DNA from: Bradyrhizobium sp. CB1650 | Lineage (GTDB): Bacteria > Pseudomonadota > Alphaproteobacteria > Rhizobiales > Xanthobacteraceae | NCBI RefSeq assembly: GCF_029761915.1 | Contig: NZ_CP121695.1 | Coordinates: forward strand, 1,116,001 to 1,180,000 | DNA length: 64,000 nt | Direction of reading: 5' to 3' | Part shown: piece after piece, positions 8,501-17,581 of the stretch | Numbering within the stretch: the stretch's first letter is position 1 | How the letters are laid out: the number at the start of each line of letters is the position of its first letter | Notes under the pieces: model-generated | The model's database searches: none | What the model was told of the DNA's origin: nothing | What the model saw: the letters and a program-made list of their open reading frames with translations, nothing else | Program-made: the position numbers and the translations under genes

Positions 8501-9745
8501 ATGCCAGCCCCAGGTCAAAGCCCCGAGCGAGACGCGAAGGCGCTGCTGCTCGAAGGCGTCAACGACAGCGCCGTGGACCTGTTCAGGAGCGCAGGTTTCA
8601 CCAATGTCGAGCGCCTGACCAAGGCGCTGGACGGCGAGCCGCTGCGGCAGGCGCTGAAGGGCGTGTCGCTGCTGGGCATCCGCTCGCGCACGCAGATCAC
8701 TGCGGAGGTGCTCGAGGCCGCCGATCAGCTTCTCGCAGTCGGCTGCTTCAGCGTCGGCACCAACCAGGTCGATCTGCTTGCGGCGCGCAAGCTCGGCATT
8801 CCCGTCTTCAACGCGCCGTTCTCCAACACGCGCAGCGTCGCCGAGCTCGTGATCGGCGAGATCGTGATGCTGCTGCGGCAGATTTTTCCACGCTCGGTGT
8901 CGGCGCACGAGGGCGGTTGGGACAAGTCGGCGACCGGCAGCCGCGAGGTGCGCGGCCGCACCCTCGGCATCATCGGCTATGGCAACATCGGCTCGCAGCT
9001 CTCGACGCTGGCGGAGGCCATGGGCATGCGCGTGATCTTCTTCGATCGCACCGACAAGCTGCGCCACGGCAATACCGAGCCGGTCGAGAAGCTCGAAGAT
9101 CTCCTGGCGCAGAGCGACATCGTCAGCCTGCACGTGCCGGAGACGCCGGAGACCGCCGGCATGATCGGCGAGAAGGAGCTGCGGGCGATGAAGCCGGGCT
9201 CGTTCCTGATCAACAACAGCCGCGGCACCGTCGTCGATCTCGATGCGCTCGCACGCGCCCTGCGCGACGGTCAGATCGCCGGCGCCGCCATCGATGTGTT
9301 TCCGGTCGAGCCTTCGTCGAATGCCGATCGCTTCAAGAGTCCGGTGCAGGGCCTCGGCAACGTCATCCTCACCCCGCATATCGGCGGCTCGACCGAGGAG
9401 GCGCAGGAGCGCATCGGCGGCGAGGTGGCGCGCAAGCTCGTCGACTATTTCATCACCGGCTCGACCATGGGCGCGGTGAATTTCCCGGAGGTGCAGCTAC
9501 ATCTGCGGCCCTCCGGCGCCCGCTTCAGCCACGTCCATCGCAACGTGCCGGGCATGCTGCGGCGGCTGAACGAGGTCTTCCTCCAGCGCGATATCAACAT
9601 CGCCGCACAATATCTGGAGACCGCGGGCGACCTCGGCTACGTCGTGCTCGATGCCGACCTGGCCGGCCATGATTCGTCCACGCTGCTCGAGCAGATCCGC
9701 GCTCTCGAAGGCACTGTCGGCGCACGGCTGATCTTCGAGCATTAG
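8501..9745 (+). CDS. serA: D-3-phosphoglycerate dehydrogenase, E. coli SerA type
   Basis: A 414-residue enzyme that oxidises 3-phosphoglycerate to 3-phosphohydroxypyruvate with NAD, the first step of serine synthesis. Its length and layout match the short E. coli form: substrate domain, NAD-binding domain with GIIGYGNIGSQ, the catalytic Arg/Glu/His region (GCFSVGTNQVD, INNSRGTVVD, LTPHIGGST) and a C-terminal ACT domain (residues about 340-414) for serine feedback. The longer SerA with an intervening domain, usual in many alphaproteobacteria, is not seen here. GGAG precedes the ATG at good spacing. It is monocistronic. Confidence 0.92.
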   Translation: MPAPGQSPERDAKALLLEGVNDSAVDLFRSAGFTNVERLTKALDGEPLRQALKGVSLLGIRSRTQITAEVLEAADQLLAVGCFSVGTNQVDLLAARKLGIPVFNAPFSNTRSVAELVIGEIVMLLRQIFPRSVSAHEGGWDKSATGSREVRGRTLGIIGYGNIGSQLSTLAEAMGMRVIFFDRTDKLRHGNTEPVEKLEDLLAQSDIVSLHVPETPETAGMIGEKELRAMKPGSFLINNSRGTVVDLDALARALRDGQIAGAAIDVFPVEPSSNADRFKSPVQGLGNVILTPHIGGSTEEAQERIGGEVARKLVDYFITGSTMGAVNFPEVQLHLRPSGARFSHVHRNVPGMLRRLNEVFLQRDINIAAQYLETAGDLGYVVLDADLAGHDSSTLLEQIRALEGTVGARLIFEH

Positions 9746-9858
9746 ACGGCGGGGCGTCACGTTCCGGTTGCATCACCCTGCCACGGCTCTCTACACTGCC
9801 GTCATCCTCGGCGTGTTATAAATCGCGTCGAATTTGAGCTTCAGTTGCGTGGGTGCCG

Positions 9859-10878
9859 ATGAAACGGGACGCCGTACTGATTGATCTCGCACTTCAGGGT
9901 GGCGGCTCGCACGGCGCGTTCGCCTGGGGCGTGCTCGATCGTCTCCTCGAGGAAAAATGGCTCGAGATCGCCGCGATCTCCGGTACATCAGCCGGCGCGA
10001 TGAACGCGGCAGTGCTGGCGGATGGCTGGACCGCCGGCGGCGCCGAAGGCGCGCGGGATGCGCTCGAGCAGTATTGGCGGCGCGTCTCGCGGGCCGCGGC
10101 CTTCAGTCCGCTGCAGCGCTCGCCGCTCGACCGGCTGATGGGGCGCTGGACGCTCGATACCTCGCCGGCCTACATCCTCACCGACCTGATGTCGCGGGTG
10201 CTCTCGCCCTACGATCTCAATCCGACCGGCTACAATCCGCTGCGCGCGGTGCTGGCTGAGAGCATCGATTTTGAGCGCCTCGCACGCTCGCCGATCAAAC
10301 TGTTCATCACCGCGACGCGGGTGCGGACGGGACGCGGCCGCATCTTCCGCAATGCGGAGATCACGCCGGAGGTGCTGCTGGCGTCGGCCTGCCTGCCAAC
10401 CATGTTCCGCGCGATCGAGATCGACGGCGAGCCCTATTGGGACGGCGGCTTCGCCGGCAACCCGACGATCACGCCGCTGGTGCGCGAAAGCGACGCCTAC
10501 GACACCATTCTGGTGCAGATCAATCCGACCGAGCGGCCGGAAGAACCGCGGACGGCAGCGGAGATCCTCAACCGCCTGAATGAGATCTCCTTCAACTCGC
10601 CGCTGATGAAGGAATTGCGCATGATCGCGCTGCTGCGCCAGGCCGCCGATCCCGGCAGCGGCGAGGGCGCGCGCTGGGCGAAGATGCGGACGCACAGAGT
10701 GAAGAGCGACATGCTGGCGAAGTTCGGCGCGTCGTCGAAGCTCAATGCGGAGTGGGAATTCATCTCGATGCTCCGGGCCGAGGGGCGGCTGGCCGCGCAA
10801 GCGTTTCTCGACGAGCATGGCATGGACGTCGGCCGGCGCTCAACCGCCGATCTCGATATTCTGCTGGCGGAGTGCTGA
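9859..10878 (+). CDS. Patatin-like phospholipase family protein
   Basis: A patatin-type serine hydrolase with a Ser-Asp dyad. The oxyanion motif GGGSHGAF, the nucleophile elbow GTSAG and the DGGFAGNP motif with the catalytic Asp are all present. A GTG at 9853 is also in frame, but the ATG at 9859 gives the natural MKRDAVLIDLALQGGG start. The protein has no signal peptide and is probably cytoplasmic. It is followed after three bases by a GntP-type permease, so the two are likely co-transcribed. In related bacteria such pairs occur near 3-hydroxybutyrate metabolism, but no bdhA gene is present here. Confidence 0.9.
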   Translation: MKRDAVLIDLALQGGGSHGAFAWGVLDRLLEEKWLEIAAISGTSAGAMNAAVLADGWTAGGAEGARDALEQYWRRVSRAAAFSPLQRSPLDRLMGRWTLDTSPAYILTDLMSRVLSPYDLNPTGYNPLRAVLAESIDFERLARSPIKLFITATRVRTGRGRIFRNAEITPEVLLASACLPTMFRAIEIDGEPYWDGGFAGNPTITPLVRESDAYDTILVQINPTERPEEPRTAAEILNRLNEISFNSPLMKELRMIALLRQAADPGSGEGARWAKMRTHRVKSDMLAKFGASSKLNAEWEFISMLRAEGRLAAQAFLDEHGMDVGRRSTADLDILLAEC

Positions 10879-10881
10879 GGC

Positions 10882-12336
10882 ATGGGTCTTCTCGGCCTCC
10901 TCGTCGGGCTCGGCCTGCTCGTGGTGTTTGCCTTTCGCGGCTGGAGCGTTCTGCTGCTCGCGCCGTTCGCCGCGCTCGTCGCCACGCTGTTCGGCGGCGA
11001 GCCGCTACTTGCGAACCTGACACAGGTGTTCATGGTGAGCGCAGCCGGATTCCTGGCGCAATTCTTCCCGATCTTCCTGCTCGGCGCGGTCTTCGGCAAG
11101 CTGATGGACGACAGCGGCGCCGTCACATCTGTCGCGGGCTTCATGGCGGAGCGTCTCGGCGAGCGGCGCGTGGTGCTCGCGGTCGTGCTGGCCGGTGCGC
11201 TCGTCACCTATGGCGGCGTCAGCCTGTTCGTTGCGTTCTTCGTCATCGTGCCGATGGCCCGGTCGCTGTTCCGTGCCGCCGCGATTCCGCGCCGGTTGAT
11301 TCCGGCCGCGATCGTGCTGGGGACGTCGACCTTCACCATGTCGGCCCTGCCGGGCACGCCGTCGATCCAGAATGCCATCCCGATGCCGTTCTTCGGCACG
11401 ACGCCCTTTGCCGCGCCGGGCCTCGGCATCGTCGCTTCGCTGGTGATGCTGGCTACTGGATTGTGGTGGCTGCATCGCGCCGAGCTAGCGGCGCGCCGCG
11501 CCGGCGAAGGCTATGGCGAGGACACTGAGGATGCGACCGAGCGCGCTGCCGCCGACGAGTTCGTGCGCGAACGCGCCACGACGGCGCGGGAGTTCGACCC
11601 GGCGGAGCTGCAGCACGGCCGTCGCAGCGGCGCGCCGTCGCCGGTCGTGAGCGCCATCCTGCCGCTGGTCGTCGTCGTGGCCGTCAATCTCCTGATGTCG
11701 CTCGTTGTGCTGCCGCGGCTCGACGTTAGTTATCTCGCTGAGCCGCGCTTCGGCAGCACATCGCTCGCGGCGGTCGCGGGCGTGTGGTCGGTTGCGGTTG
11801 CGTTGGCCGCCGCCATCGTCGCGACCATCGTGCTGAATTGGACCCGGCTGCCGGAACTGCGGCAGACCATGGATGCCGGCGCCAATGCATCGGTGCTGCC
11901 GGCGCTGAGTGTCGCGAGCCTCGTCGGCTTCGGCGCGGTTGTAGCTTCGCTGCCGGCCTTCACCTTGGTACGCGACTGGGTGCTCGCGATCGAAGGCGGC
12001 CCACTGGTGTCGCTTGCAGTTGCGACCAACATCCTGGCCGCGCTGACCGGCTCCGCTTCGGGCGGCCTGACCATCGCGCTCGATGCGCTCGGCCAGACCT
12101 ATGTTGAGCTTGCCGCGCGCAACGGGATCGATCTCGGGCTGATGCATCGCGTGGCGGTGATCGGTTCGGGGACGCTGGACATCCTGCCGCACAACGGCGC
12201 CGTGGTCAGCCTGCTCGCGATCTGCGGCCTGACGCATCGCGACAGCTATTTCGACATCGTGATGGTCGGCATTGTGACATCGTTGCTGGCGCTGGTGGTC
12301 GTGATCGGATTGGGCAGCTTGCTCGGATCGTTCTAG
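10882..12336 (+). CDS. GntP family permease (carboxylate symporter)
   Basis: A 484-residue multi-spanning membrane protein with about 12-14 hydrophobic helices and a hydrophilic loop near residues 205-255. Recognisable family segments include GAVFGKLMDDSG, VTYGGVSLFVAFFVIVPMA, TFTMSALPGTPSIQNAIPM and TGSASGGLTIALDALG. Such permeases import gluconate, hydroxybutyrate or related carboxylates with protons. It sits directly behind the patatin gene, which suggests joint use in handling a lipid or polyester-derived acid, but the substrate is not determined. Confidence 0.85.
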   Translation: MGLLGLLVGLGLLVVFAFRGWSVLLLAPFAALVATLFGGEPLLANLTQVFMVSAAGFLAQFFPIFLLGAVFGKLMDDSGAVTSVAGFMAERLGERRVVLAVVLAGALVTYGGVSLFVAFFVIVPMARSLFRAAAIPRRLIPAAIVLGTSTFTMSALPGTPSIQNAIPMPFFGTTPFAAPGLGIVASLVMLATGLWWLHRAELAARRAGEGYGEDTEDATERAAADEFVRERATTAREFDPAELQHGRRSGAPSPVVSAILPLVVVVAVNLLMSLVVLPRLDVSYLAEPRFGSTSLAAVAGVWSVAVALAAAIVATIVLNWTRLPELRQTMDAGANASVLPALSVASLVGFGAVVASLPAFTLVRDWVLAIEGGPLVSLAVATNILAALTGSASGGLTIALDALGQTYVELAARNGIDLGLMHRVAVIGSGTLDILPHNGAVVSLLAICGLTHRDSYFDIVMVGIVTSLLALVVVIGLGSLLGSF

Positions 12337-12432
12337 CTTCGACGCGAATGTCAATGAATTGACTGGCGATCGATGGTCGCATTCAATGCACCTCCCGTCG
12401 GATCGAACGAAAACGAACAAGGGTGGGAAACG

Positions 12433-14094
12433 ATGGCTCGAATGAGTGCGAGACTGTGTGCATTGCTTGCGGGCGCGATGGTTGTTCTGGGCGCGAACGC
12501 TGCATCCGCCGCGACATTGCCGGAGGATGCCGACACGGTCTGCAAGATCCTCGCCGGAGGCGGCGACGCGGTGAAGATCGATGCCGCAACGTTGCAGGCG
12601 CCCTCGCAGCTCGCGGTCGCGGAGCGCGGGCCGACCCCCTCGGGGCGCGTCACGCCGGCCAATCCCGCCTTCTGCAAGGTGCTCGGGCACATTGACCCGA
12701 CCGATCCGAAGGCGCCACCGATCAAATTCCAGGTCAATCTCCCGGTCGAATGGAACGGCCGCTCCGTGCAGTATGGTGGCGGCGGCTTTAACGGCGTGCT
12801 GATCACGGGCCTCGCGCTGCCGCCGGCCTATCCCTTCGATAGGCCGTCGCCGCTTGCGCGCGGCTTCGTCACCTACGGCACCGACTCCGGCCATGAATCC
12901 AAGCCCGGTGAGCCGCCGCAGCTCTTCGCGCTCAACGACGAAGCCTTTGAGAACTTTGCGCACCGTGCGTACAAGAAAGTGCGCGACGCCGCCGTGGCGC
13001 TGATGGAGCGCGCCTACGGCAAGAAACCTGAAAAGATGTACTTCATGGGCTCGTCCGAAGGCGGCCGCGAAGGCCTCACCATGGCGCAGCGCTATCCGGA
13101 CGATTTCGACGGCATTTTCTCGCGTGTGCCCGTGATCAACTGGGTCGGTCTGCAGCACGCAGGCACGCGCTCGGGCCTCGTGACCATGGGCCCGGGCTGG
13201 ATCAGTCCGGCGCAGGTGAAGCTCGTGGGCGATGCTGTACGGAGGACTTGCGATAAGGCCGACGGCTCCGATGATGCACTGGTTCAGGATCCCGTCGCCT
13301 GCAGGGCAGCGTTCAAGGCGGAGACGCTCCGTTGCGCCAGCGGCCAGGCCGGCGACCAGTGCCTGACCGACGCGCAAATCAAGGCCATCGACACGCTGCA
13401 CGCGACCTACAAATTCCCGTTCGCGCTCGCCAACGGGCTCGACGATTATCCGGGCTGGGGCGTCTCGGGCGAGGACACGCCGGCGGCCGGCCCGACCGGC
13501 GGCTGGATCGCGTGGTGGCTCGGCACGGCGCCGCCGGCACAGCCGCCTGCGCCGAACAACGGCATCGCCTGGATCTACGGCGCCGGCGGCATTCAATACG
13601 TGTTCGCGCGCGATCCCAAGCTGGACGTCACCACCTACAAGGTCGAGGAGCACAAGGCGCGGCTGCTCGAGGTCTCGAACCTCATGGATTCGACCAATCC
13701 CGATCTCGGCCGTTTCCGCGCCCGCGGCGGCCGGCTGATCATGCTCGAGCACATGGCCGATTATGCGCAGAGCCCTTATGCCGGGATCCGCTATTTCGAG
13801 AGCGTCGAGCGCAAGCTCGGCAAGGCCGAGACCGCGGAGTTCGCGCGGCTCTACACAGCTCCGGGCGTCGACCATGTCGGCTCCGGCGCGCCGGCCAATG
13901 TCGACATGCTGAGCGTGCTGGTCGACTGGGTCGAGAAGGGCAAGGCGCCCGGCGACTTGGAGGTCACCGAGCAGAAGGTCGAGGCGCCGTCATTCGCCGT
14001 GCTGCGCGCGCTGCCGCTGTGCCGCTGGCCGGCCTGGCCGCACTACAAGAGCGGCCCGATGACGGAGGCGTCGAGCTTCACCTGCGCACCGTGA
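12433..14094 (+). CDS. Tannase / feruloyl esterase family alpha/beta hydrolase, secreted
   Basis: I chose the ATG at 12433 because it begins a clear signal peptide (MARMSARLCALLAGAMVVLG followed by Ala-rich cleavage region) and a purine-rich GGGTGGGAAA lies upstream; the frame itself opens at 12373. The mature esterase has the nucleophile elbow GSSEGG with Ser208, paired cysteines typical of the tannase fold, and an acidic calcium-loop-like CDKADGSDDAL. The family hydrolyses ester bonds of gallate, ferulate or related plant phenolics in the periplasm or outside the cell. There is a 96-base gap to the permease upstream. Confidence 0.88.
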   Translation: MARMSARLCALLAGAMVVLGANAASAATLPEDADTVCKILAGGGDAVKIDAATLQAPSQLAVAERGPTPSGRVTPANPAFCKVLGHIDPTDPKAPPIKFQVNLPVEWNGRSVQYGGGGFNGVLITGLALPPAYPFDRPSPLARGFVTYGTDSGHESKPGEPPQLFALNDEAFENFAHRAYKKVRDAAVALMERAYGKKPEKMYFMGSSEGGREGLTMAQRYPDDFDGIFSRVPVINWVGLQHAGTRSGLVTMGPGWISPAQVKLVGDAVRRTCDKADGSDDALVQDPVACRAAFKAETLRCASGQAGDQCLTDAQIKAIDTLHATYKFPFALANGLDDYPGWGVSGEDTPAAGPTGGWIAWWLGTAPPAQPPAPNNGIAWIYGAGGIQYVFARDPKLDVTTYKVEEHKARLLEVSNLMDSTNPDLGRFRARGGRLIMLEHMADYAQSPYAGIRYFESVERKLGKAETAEFARLYTAPGVDHVGSGAPANVDMLSVLVDWVEKGKAPGDLEVTEQKVEAPSFAVLRALPLCRWPAWPHYKSGPMTEASSFTCAP

Positions 14095-14127
14095 GGCAAA
14101 TCGACCGAAGGGCCATGGCGGCGGGGA

Positions 14128-15846
14128 TCACCCGGCCGCCATCTGCTGCGCACCGCCCAGGAGCCGCGCATTGAGCCGGCCGCCGGAGAACAGCATGTCG
14201 TCGAGCGCCTCGTCGATGTCGGCGGAGATGATGGAGTTGCCACCATCGCGAGCAAGGCTCGCCTGCGCCAGCCGCCGCATCAATTCCTTGATGAAGGCAC
14301 AGCTCGTACCTTCGCTGCGCCGGGCAGCCTCAGCGACGACCGCGTCCTCGAGCGGCAACCCTTTGCCGTAGAGCCGAACCAGTTTGCTGCGGCCGGTCTC
14401 GTCGGGCAGCGGCACTTCGATGGCTTGGTCGATGCGGCCAGGGCGGCCAGCGAGCGCGCCTTCGAGATCCTCCGGCCGGTTGGTGGTCAGAACGAACAGG
14501 ATGTCCGCATCCTCCTTCAGCCCGTCCATTTCATTGAGCAGCTTGTTCAGCAGGGACTCCTCGCACGGTCCCATATCGTCGCGGTCGCGTGCAATGAGGT
14601 CGACATCCTCGATCACCACCATTGAAGGCTGAAGCAGCCGGGCAAGGCTCATATAGGCGCTGAGAAGGCCCATTTGCTCTGCGGTGATGATCAGTGTCGT
14701 ATGGCCCGGAAGATGCGTCGCGAGGTAACGGATCGTGTGGGTCTTGCCGGTGCCCGGCGGGCCGTACAGCAAAATACCCTTGCGTGTCGATTGGCCGAAC
14801 CGGCGCAGTTGGTCGCGGGTGCCGACGAAATTCAGCACGTTGCGATCGAGCAGCCGCAGGGTCTGCTCCGGCAGGATCACCTCGCTGCGTGCGACAGGCG
14901 GCAATCGGTGCACGGTGATGCCGCGCGAGCGACCGCGATAGTCGCTATCCGCATCCAGCGAAAGGATCTTGCCGCGATAGGTGCGTGCAGCTTGCACAGC
15001 TTGCTCGAGCTCGCCGAAGCACTCCTGGACGAGGGCCGCGCCTGCGGCTCCAGAGGGCACCGCGATCTCGATCCGGATGCCGCTCTCACGGCTGTATTCG
15101 CGATGTACACAGAGCAATACGGCATAGCGCAGATCACCGTTCGCGCACAGCCATAGCCCGTTGTCGAGGCATTTGACCGGACTGGTCTCGCCGATCTCAA
15201 GATCGAAATACTGCAGCGGGGCGAGCGCCTGTGCATGGCGCCCTTCGCGGAGAAGCCGTGAAATCGACAGGGTCTCGTAGCGCTGTTCCTCGTTGATGCC
15301 GTACAGTCGGATCGCGGAGTTGGACAGCCGATCAATGGCCGCCTGGACATCTGCCCGCATGTGGCCGGGAAACTGGCGAACCGTTGTCACGAGCTTGCTG
15401 CGCGGGATGTTGGTGAAGTGCCAGTCCAGCACGTCGCAGGCATAGTCGAACTCTTCTTCCGGTTCGTCCGAGGTGCTGTCTGCTGCCCGAATGCAGTCGC
15501 TGCACAGCCAGATCGTGCGGCTGCCAAGTCGCACGTCCGTCTGCCCCTCTGGCTTGCCGCAGAGCTCGCATGGCGTCTTGATTTCTTCGAGCGTGATCTT
15601 CAGGCCGTGCCGCGCGAGAGAGATGTATTGTTGGGCGGATTTGAAAAGCGCTTCAGCGACGGATTGCGGGTAGGGACCACAGGCGGCTTTTTCCTTTTGC
15701 TCGATCCTGGCGATCAGGGCGATCGCCTCACGCTCCGACTTGCCGAAAACCCGGCAGAGCAGCTCGATCACAAACTCATCCGGCGTGTCGTCGTCATTGT
15801 GGATCACGAGCCGGGCCGGCTCGCGCTCGCTCCGCATATTGCCCAT
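14128..15846 (-). CDS. ClpS-domain / ClpX-type zinc finger / AAA+ ATPase fusion
   Basis: A 572-residue multidomain protein from the ATG at 15846, which has GGAG eight bases upstream (the frame opens at 15897). Residues about 11-88 match the ClpS adaptor fold (RLVIHNDDDTPDEFV). Residues 93-118 are a zinc finger C-x2-C-x18-C-x2-C with exactly ClpX spacing (Cys93, 96, 115, 118). Residues 130-330 are a region I do not recognise. A classical AAA module follows: Walker A GPPGTGKT (362-369), Walker B VVIEDVD (410-416), sensor-1 TTNRPE and the second region of homology GRPGRID. There is no HExxH protease site and no obvious ClpP-docking loop. It is likely a protein unfoldase or remodelling ATPase with its own substrate-recognition domains. 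The neighbours give no clue. Confidence 0.85.
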   Translation of the reverse strand: MGNMRSEREPARLVIHNDDDTPDEFVIELLCRVFGKSEREAIALIARIEQKEKAACGPYPQSVAEALFKSAQQYISLARHGLKITLEEIKTPCELCGKPEGQTDVRLGSRTIWLCSDCIRAADSTSDEPEEEFDYACDVLDWHFTNIPRSKLVTTVRQFPGHMRADVQAAIDRLSNSAIRLYGINEEQRYETLSISRLLREGRHAQALAPLQYFDLEIGETSPVKCLDNGLWLCANGDLRYAVLLCVHREYSRESGIRIEIAVPSGAAGAALVQECFGELEQAVQAARTYRGKILSLDADSDYRGRSRGITVHRLPPVARSEVILPEQTLRLLDRNVLNFVGTRDQLRRFGQSTRKGILLYGPPGTGKTHTIRYLATHLPGHTTLIITAEQMGLLSAYMSLARLLQPSMVVIEDVDLIARDRDDMGPCEESLLNKLLNEMDGLKEDADILFVLTTNRPEDLEGALAGRPGRIDQAIEVPLPDETGRSKLVRLYGKGLPLEDAVVAEAARRSEGTSCAFIKELMRRLAQASLARDGGNSIISADIDEALDDMLFSGGRLNARLLGGAQQMAAG

Positions 15847-15961
15847 CCAAATAACTCCCGCTACAACCTGTACTTGAATAGAACAAATAAGGAACATAAA
15901 GCGATGCGGCCGTCAAGGGTGACGGCCACGCAAAATTGCAGACAAAGTTTGAAGGCCGAAG

Positions 15962-17581
15962 CTAGTGCGCCGGCCCGCCGGCTGCCTTCACGCGCCGCGT
16001 CAGCAGCACGGCGATCGCGGCCAGCACCAGCACCACGCCGATCACCGCAAAAGTGTCGGAAAAGCCCATCACCAGCGCCTGGCGCTTGACGGTCTTGCCG
16101 AGCGCGACGATCGCCTGCTCGCGCGCGGCGTTGGGGTCGGGCACGCCATGCGCGATGAAGTAGTTGGTGAGCTGCGCGATGCGACTGCGGACTTCCTCGC
16201 GGCCGAGCGTGACCGACTGGCCGATGATGTTGGAGTGGAACTGCTCGCGCTTGGTGACGATGGTTGCGAGCACGGCGGTGCCGATGGCGCCGCCGAGGTT
16301 GCGCATCATGTTGGAGATGCCGGAGGCGGCGGCCGCATCCTGCGGTGCGACGCTGCCGAGGCTGAGCGCCGAGAGCGGCGCCAGCGTCAGCGCCTGGCCG
16401 ACGGCGCGCACGACATTGGGAGCAAAGAACTGGTCGCCGGCATAATCGAGCGACATCATGATGTTCATGAACGAGCTCGCGGCGAATAGAAGCAGGCCGA
16501 CGGTCGCGATGTAGCGTGTGTCGAACCGCTGCATCAGCTTCGGTACCAGCGGGATCAGCAGGAGCTGCGGCAGGCCGGTCCAGGCCAGCACGTTGCCGAT
16601 CTGCTCGGCATTGTAGCCCTGCACCTGGCCGAGATAGCCGGGCAAGAGATAGACCGAGCCGAACAGCGCAAAGCCGAGGAACACCGCTGCGATCGTGCCG
16701 ACGCCGAAATTCCACTGCGTTAGTAGCCTCAGGCGCAGGAGCGGCTTCTCCACCACGAGCTCGTTGTAGACGAACAGCGACAGGCTGACCGCAGCGATGA
16801 TGGCTAGCCGGACGATGAAGGGCGAGCCGAACCAGTCGTCCTTGTTGCCCTCTTCCAGCACGGCCTGCAGCGATGCGAGGCCGACCGCCATGGTGGCAAT
16901 GCCGAACCAGTCGCCTTCGTGCAGCAGTCCGAGCTGCAGCGGCTGGCGCTCCAGGGTGAAGAACAGCGTGATGACCATGACCGCGGTGGGCACGACGTTG
17001 ACGAAGAAGATGGTCTGCCAGCCGAAGTTCTCGGTGAGATAGCCGCCGATGGTCGGGCCGATCGCGGGCGCAAAGGTAACAGCGAGCGAGAACATTGCCA
17101 GGCCAATCGGCTGCTGGGCCTTCGGCAGCTTGGTGAAGACGAGCGTGAAGGCCATTGGGATCAGGACGCCGCCGAAGAAGCCCTGGAAGCCGCGCATCGC
17201 GATCATCGAGGGCAGATCGTGGGTGAAGGCACAGGCGACCGAGAACACCGCAAACAGTGTCGCGAAGCTCAGCATGATGTTGCGGAACGAGAACACCCGC
17301 GACAGGTAGTCGGTCAGCGGAATGACGATGATCTCGCCGATCAAATACGAGGTCGAGATCCAGGATCCGTTGTCGACGCCGGTGCCGATGCCGCCCTCGA
17401 TGTTGAGCAGCGAGGCATTGGTGATCTGGATGTTCAGGATCGCCATGAAGGCGCCGATCATCGCCGCAAACACGGCGACCCAGATCGTTGCGCTGGCGCG
17501 ATTGGGGTCGCTGATCGCGGGATCAGACGTCGCGGCCGGTGCTGCGGGTGCTGGCGTCGAGATTGAGAGGCTGTTTGACAT
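15962..17581 (-). CDS. emrB: DHA2 family MFS multidrug efflux permease (EmrB)
   Basis: A 539-residue, 14-helix major facilitator of the EmrB/QacA type. Motifs include LNIQITNASL in the first helix, the motif-C-like FAPAIGPTIGGYL and GPTIGGYLTENFGWQ. It works as the inner-membrane drug/proton antiporter joined by EmrA to an outer-membrane channel. Its first 59 bases overlap the end of emrA, so translation is coupled. A TolC-type gene is not in this window. Control is probably by the TetR-family gene at 18888. Confidence 0.93.
   Translation of the reverse strand: MSNSLSISTPAPAAPAATSDPAISDPNRASATIWVAVFAAMIGAFMAILNIQITNASLLNIEGGIGTGVDNGSWISTSYLIGEIIVIPLTDYLSRVFSFRNIMLSFATLFAVFSVACAFTHDLPSMIAMRGFQGFFGGVLIPMAFTLVFTKLPKAQQPIGLAMFSLAVTFAPAIGPTIGGYLTENFGWQTIFFVNVVPTAVMVITLFFTLERQPLQLGLLHEGDWFGIATMAVGLASLQAVLEEGNKDDWFGSPFIVRLAIIAAVSLSLFVYNELVVEKPLLRLRLLTQWNFGVGTIAAVFLGFALFGSVYLLPGYLGQVQGYNAEQIGNVLAWTGLPQLLLIPLVPKLMQRFDTRYIATVGLLLFAASSFMNIMMSLDYAGDQFFAPNVVRAVGQALTLAPLSALSLGSVAPQDAAAASGISNMMRNLGGAIGTAVLATIVTKREQFHSNIIGQSVTLGREEVRSRIAQLTNYFIAHGVPDPNAAREQAIVALGKTVKRQALVMGFSDTFAVIGVVLVLAAIAVLLTRRVKAAGGPAH

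Noticed and set aside
11485..13875. A 796-residue minus-strand frame opposite the GntP permease and the tannase
   Set aside because: It spans two well-supported plus-strand genes, has no start signal and shows only composition-driven sequence.
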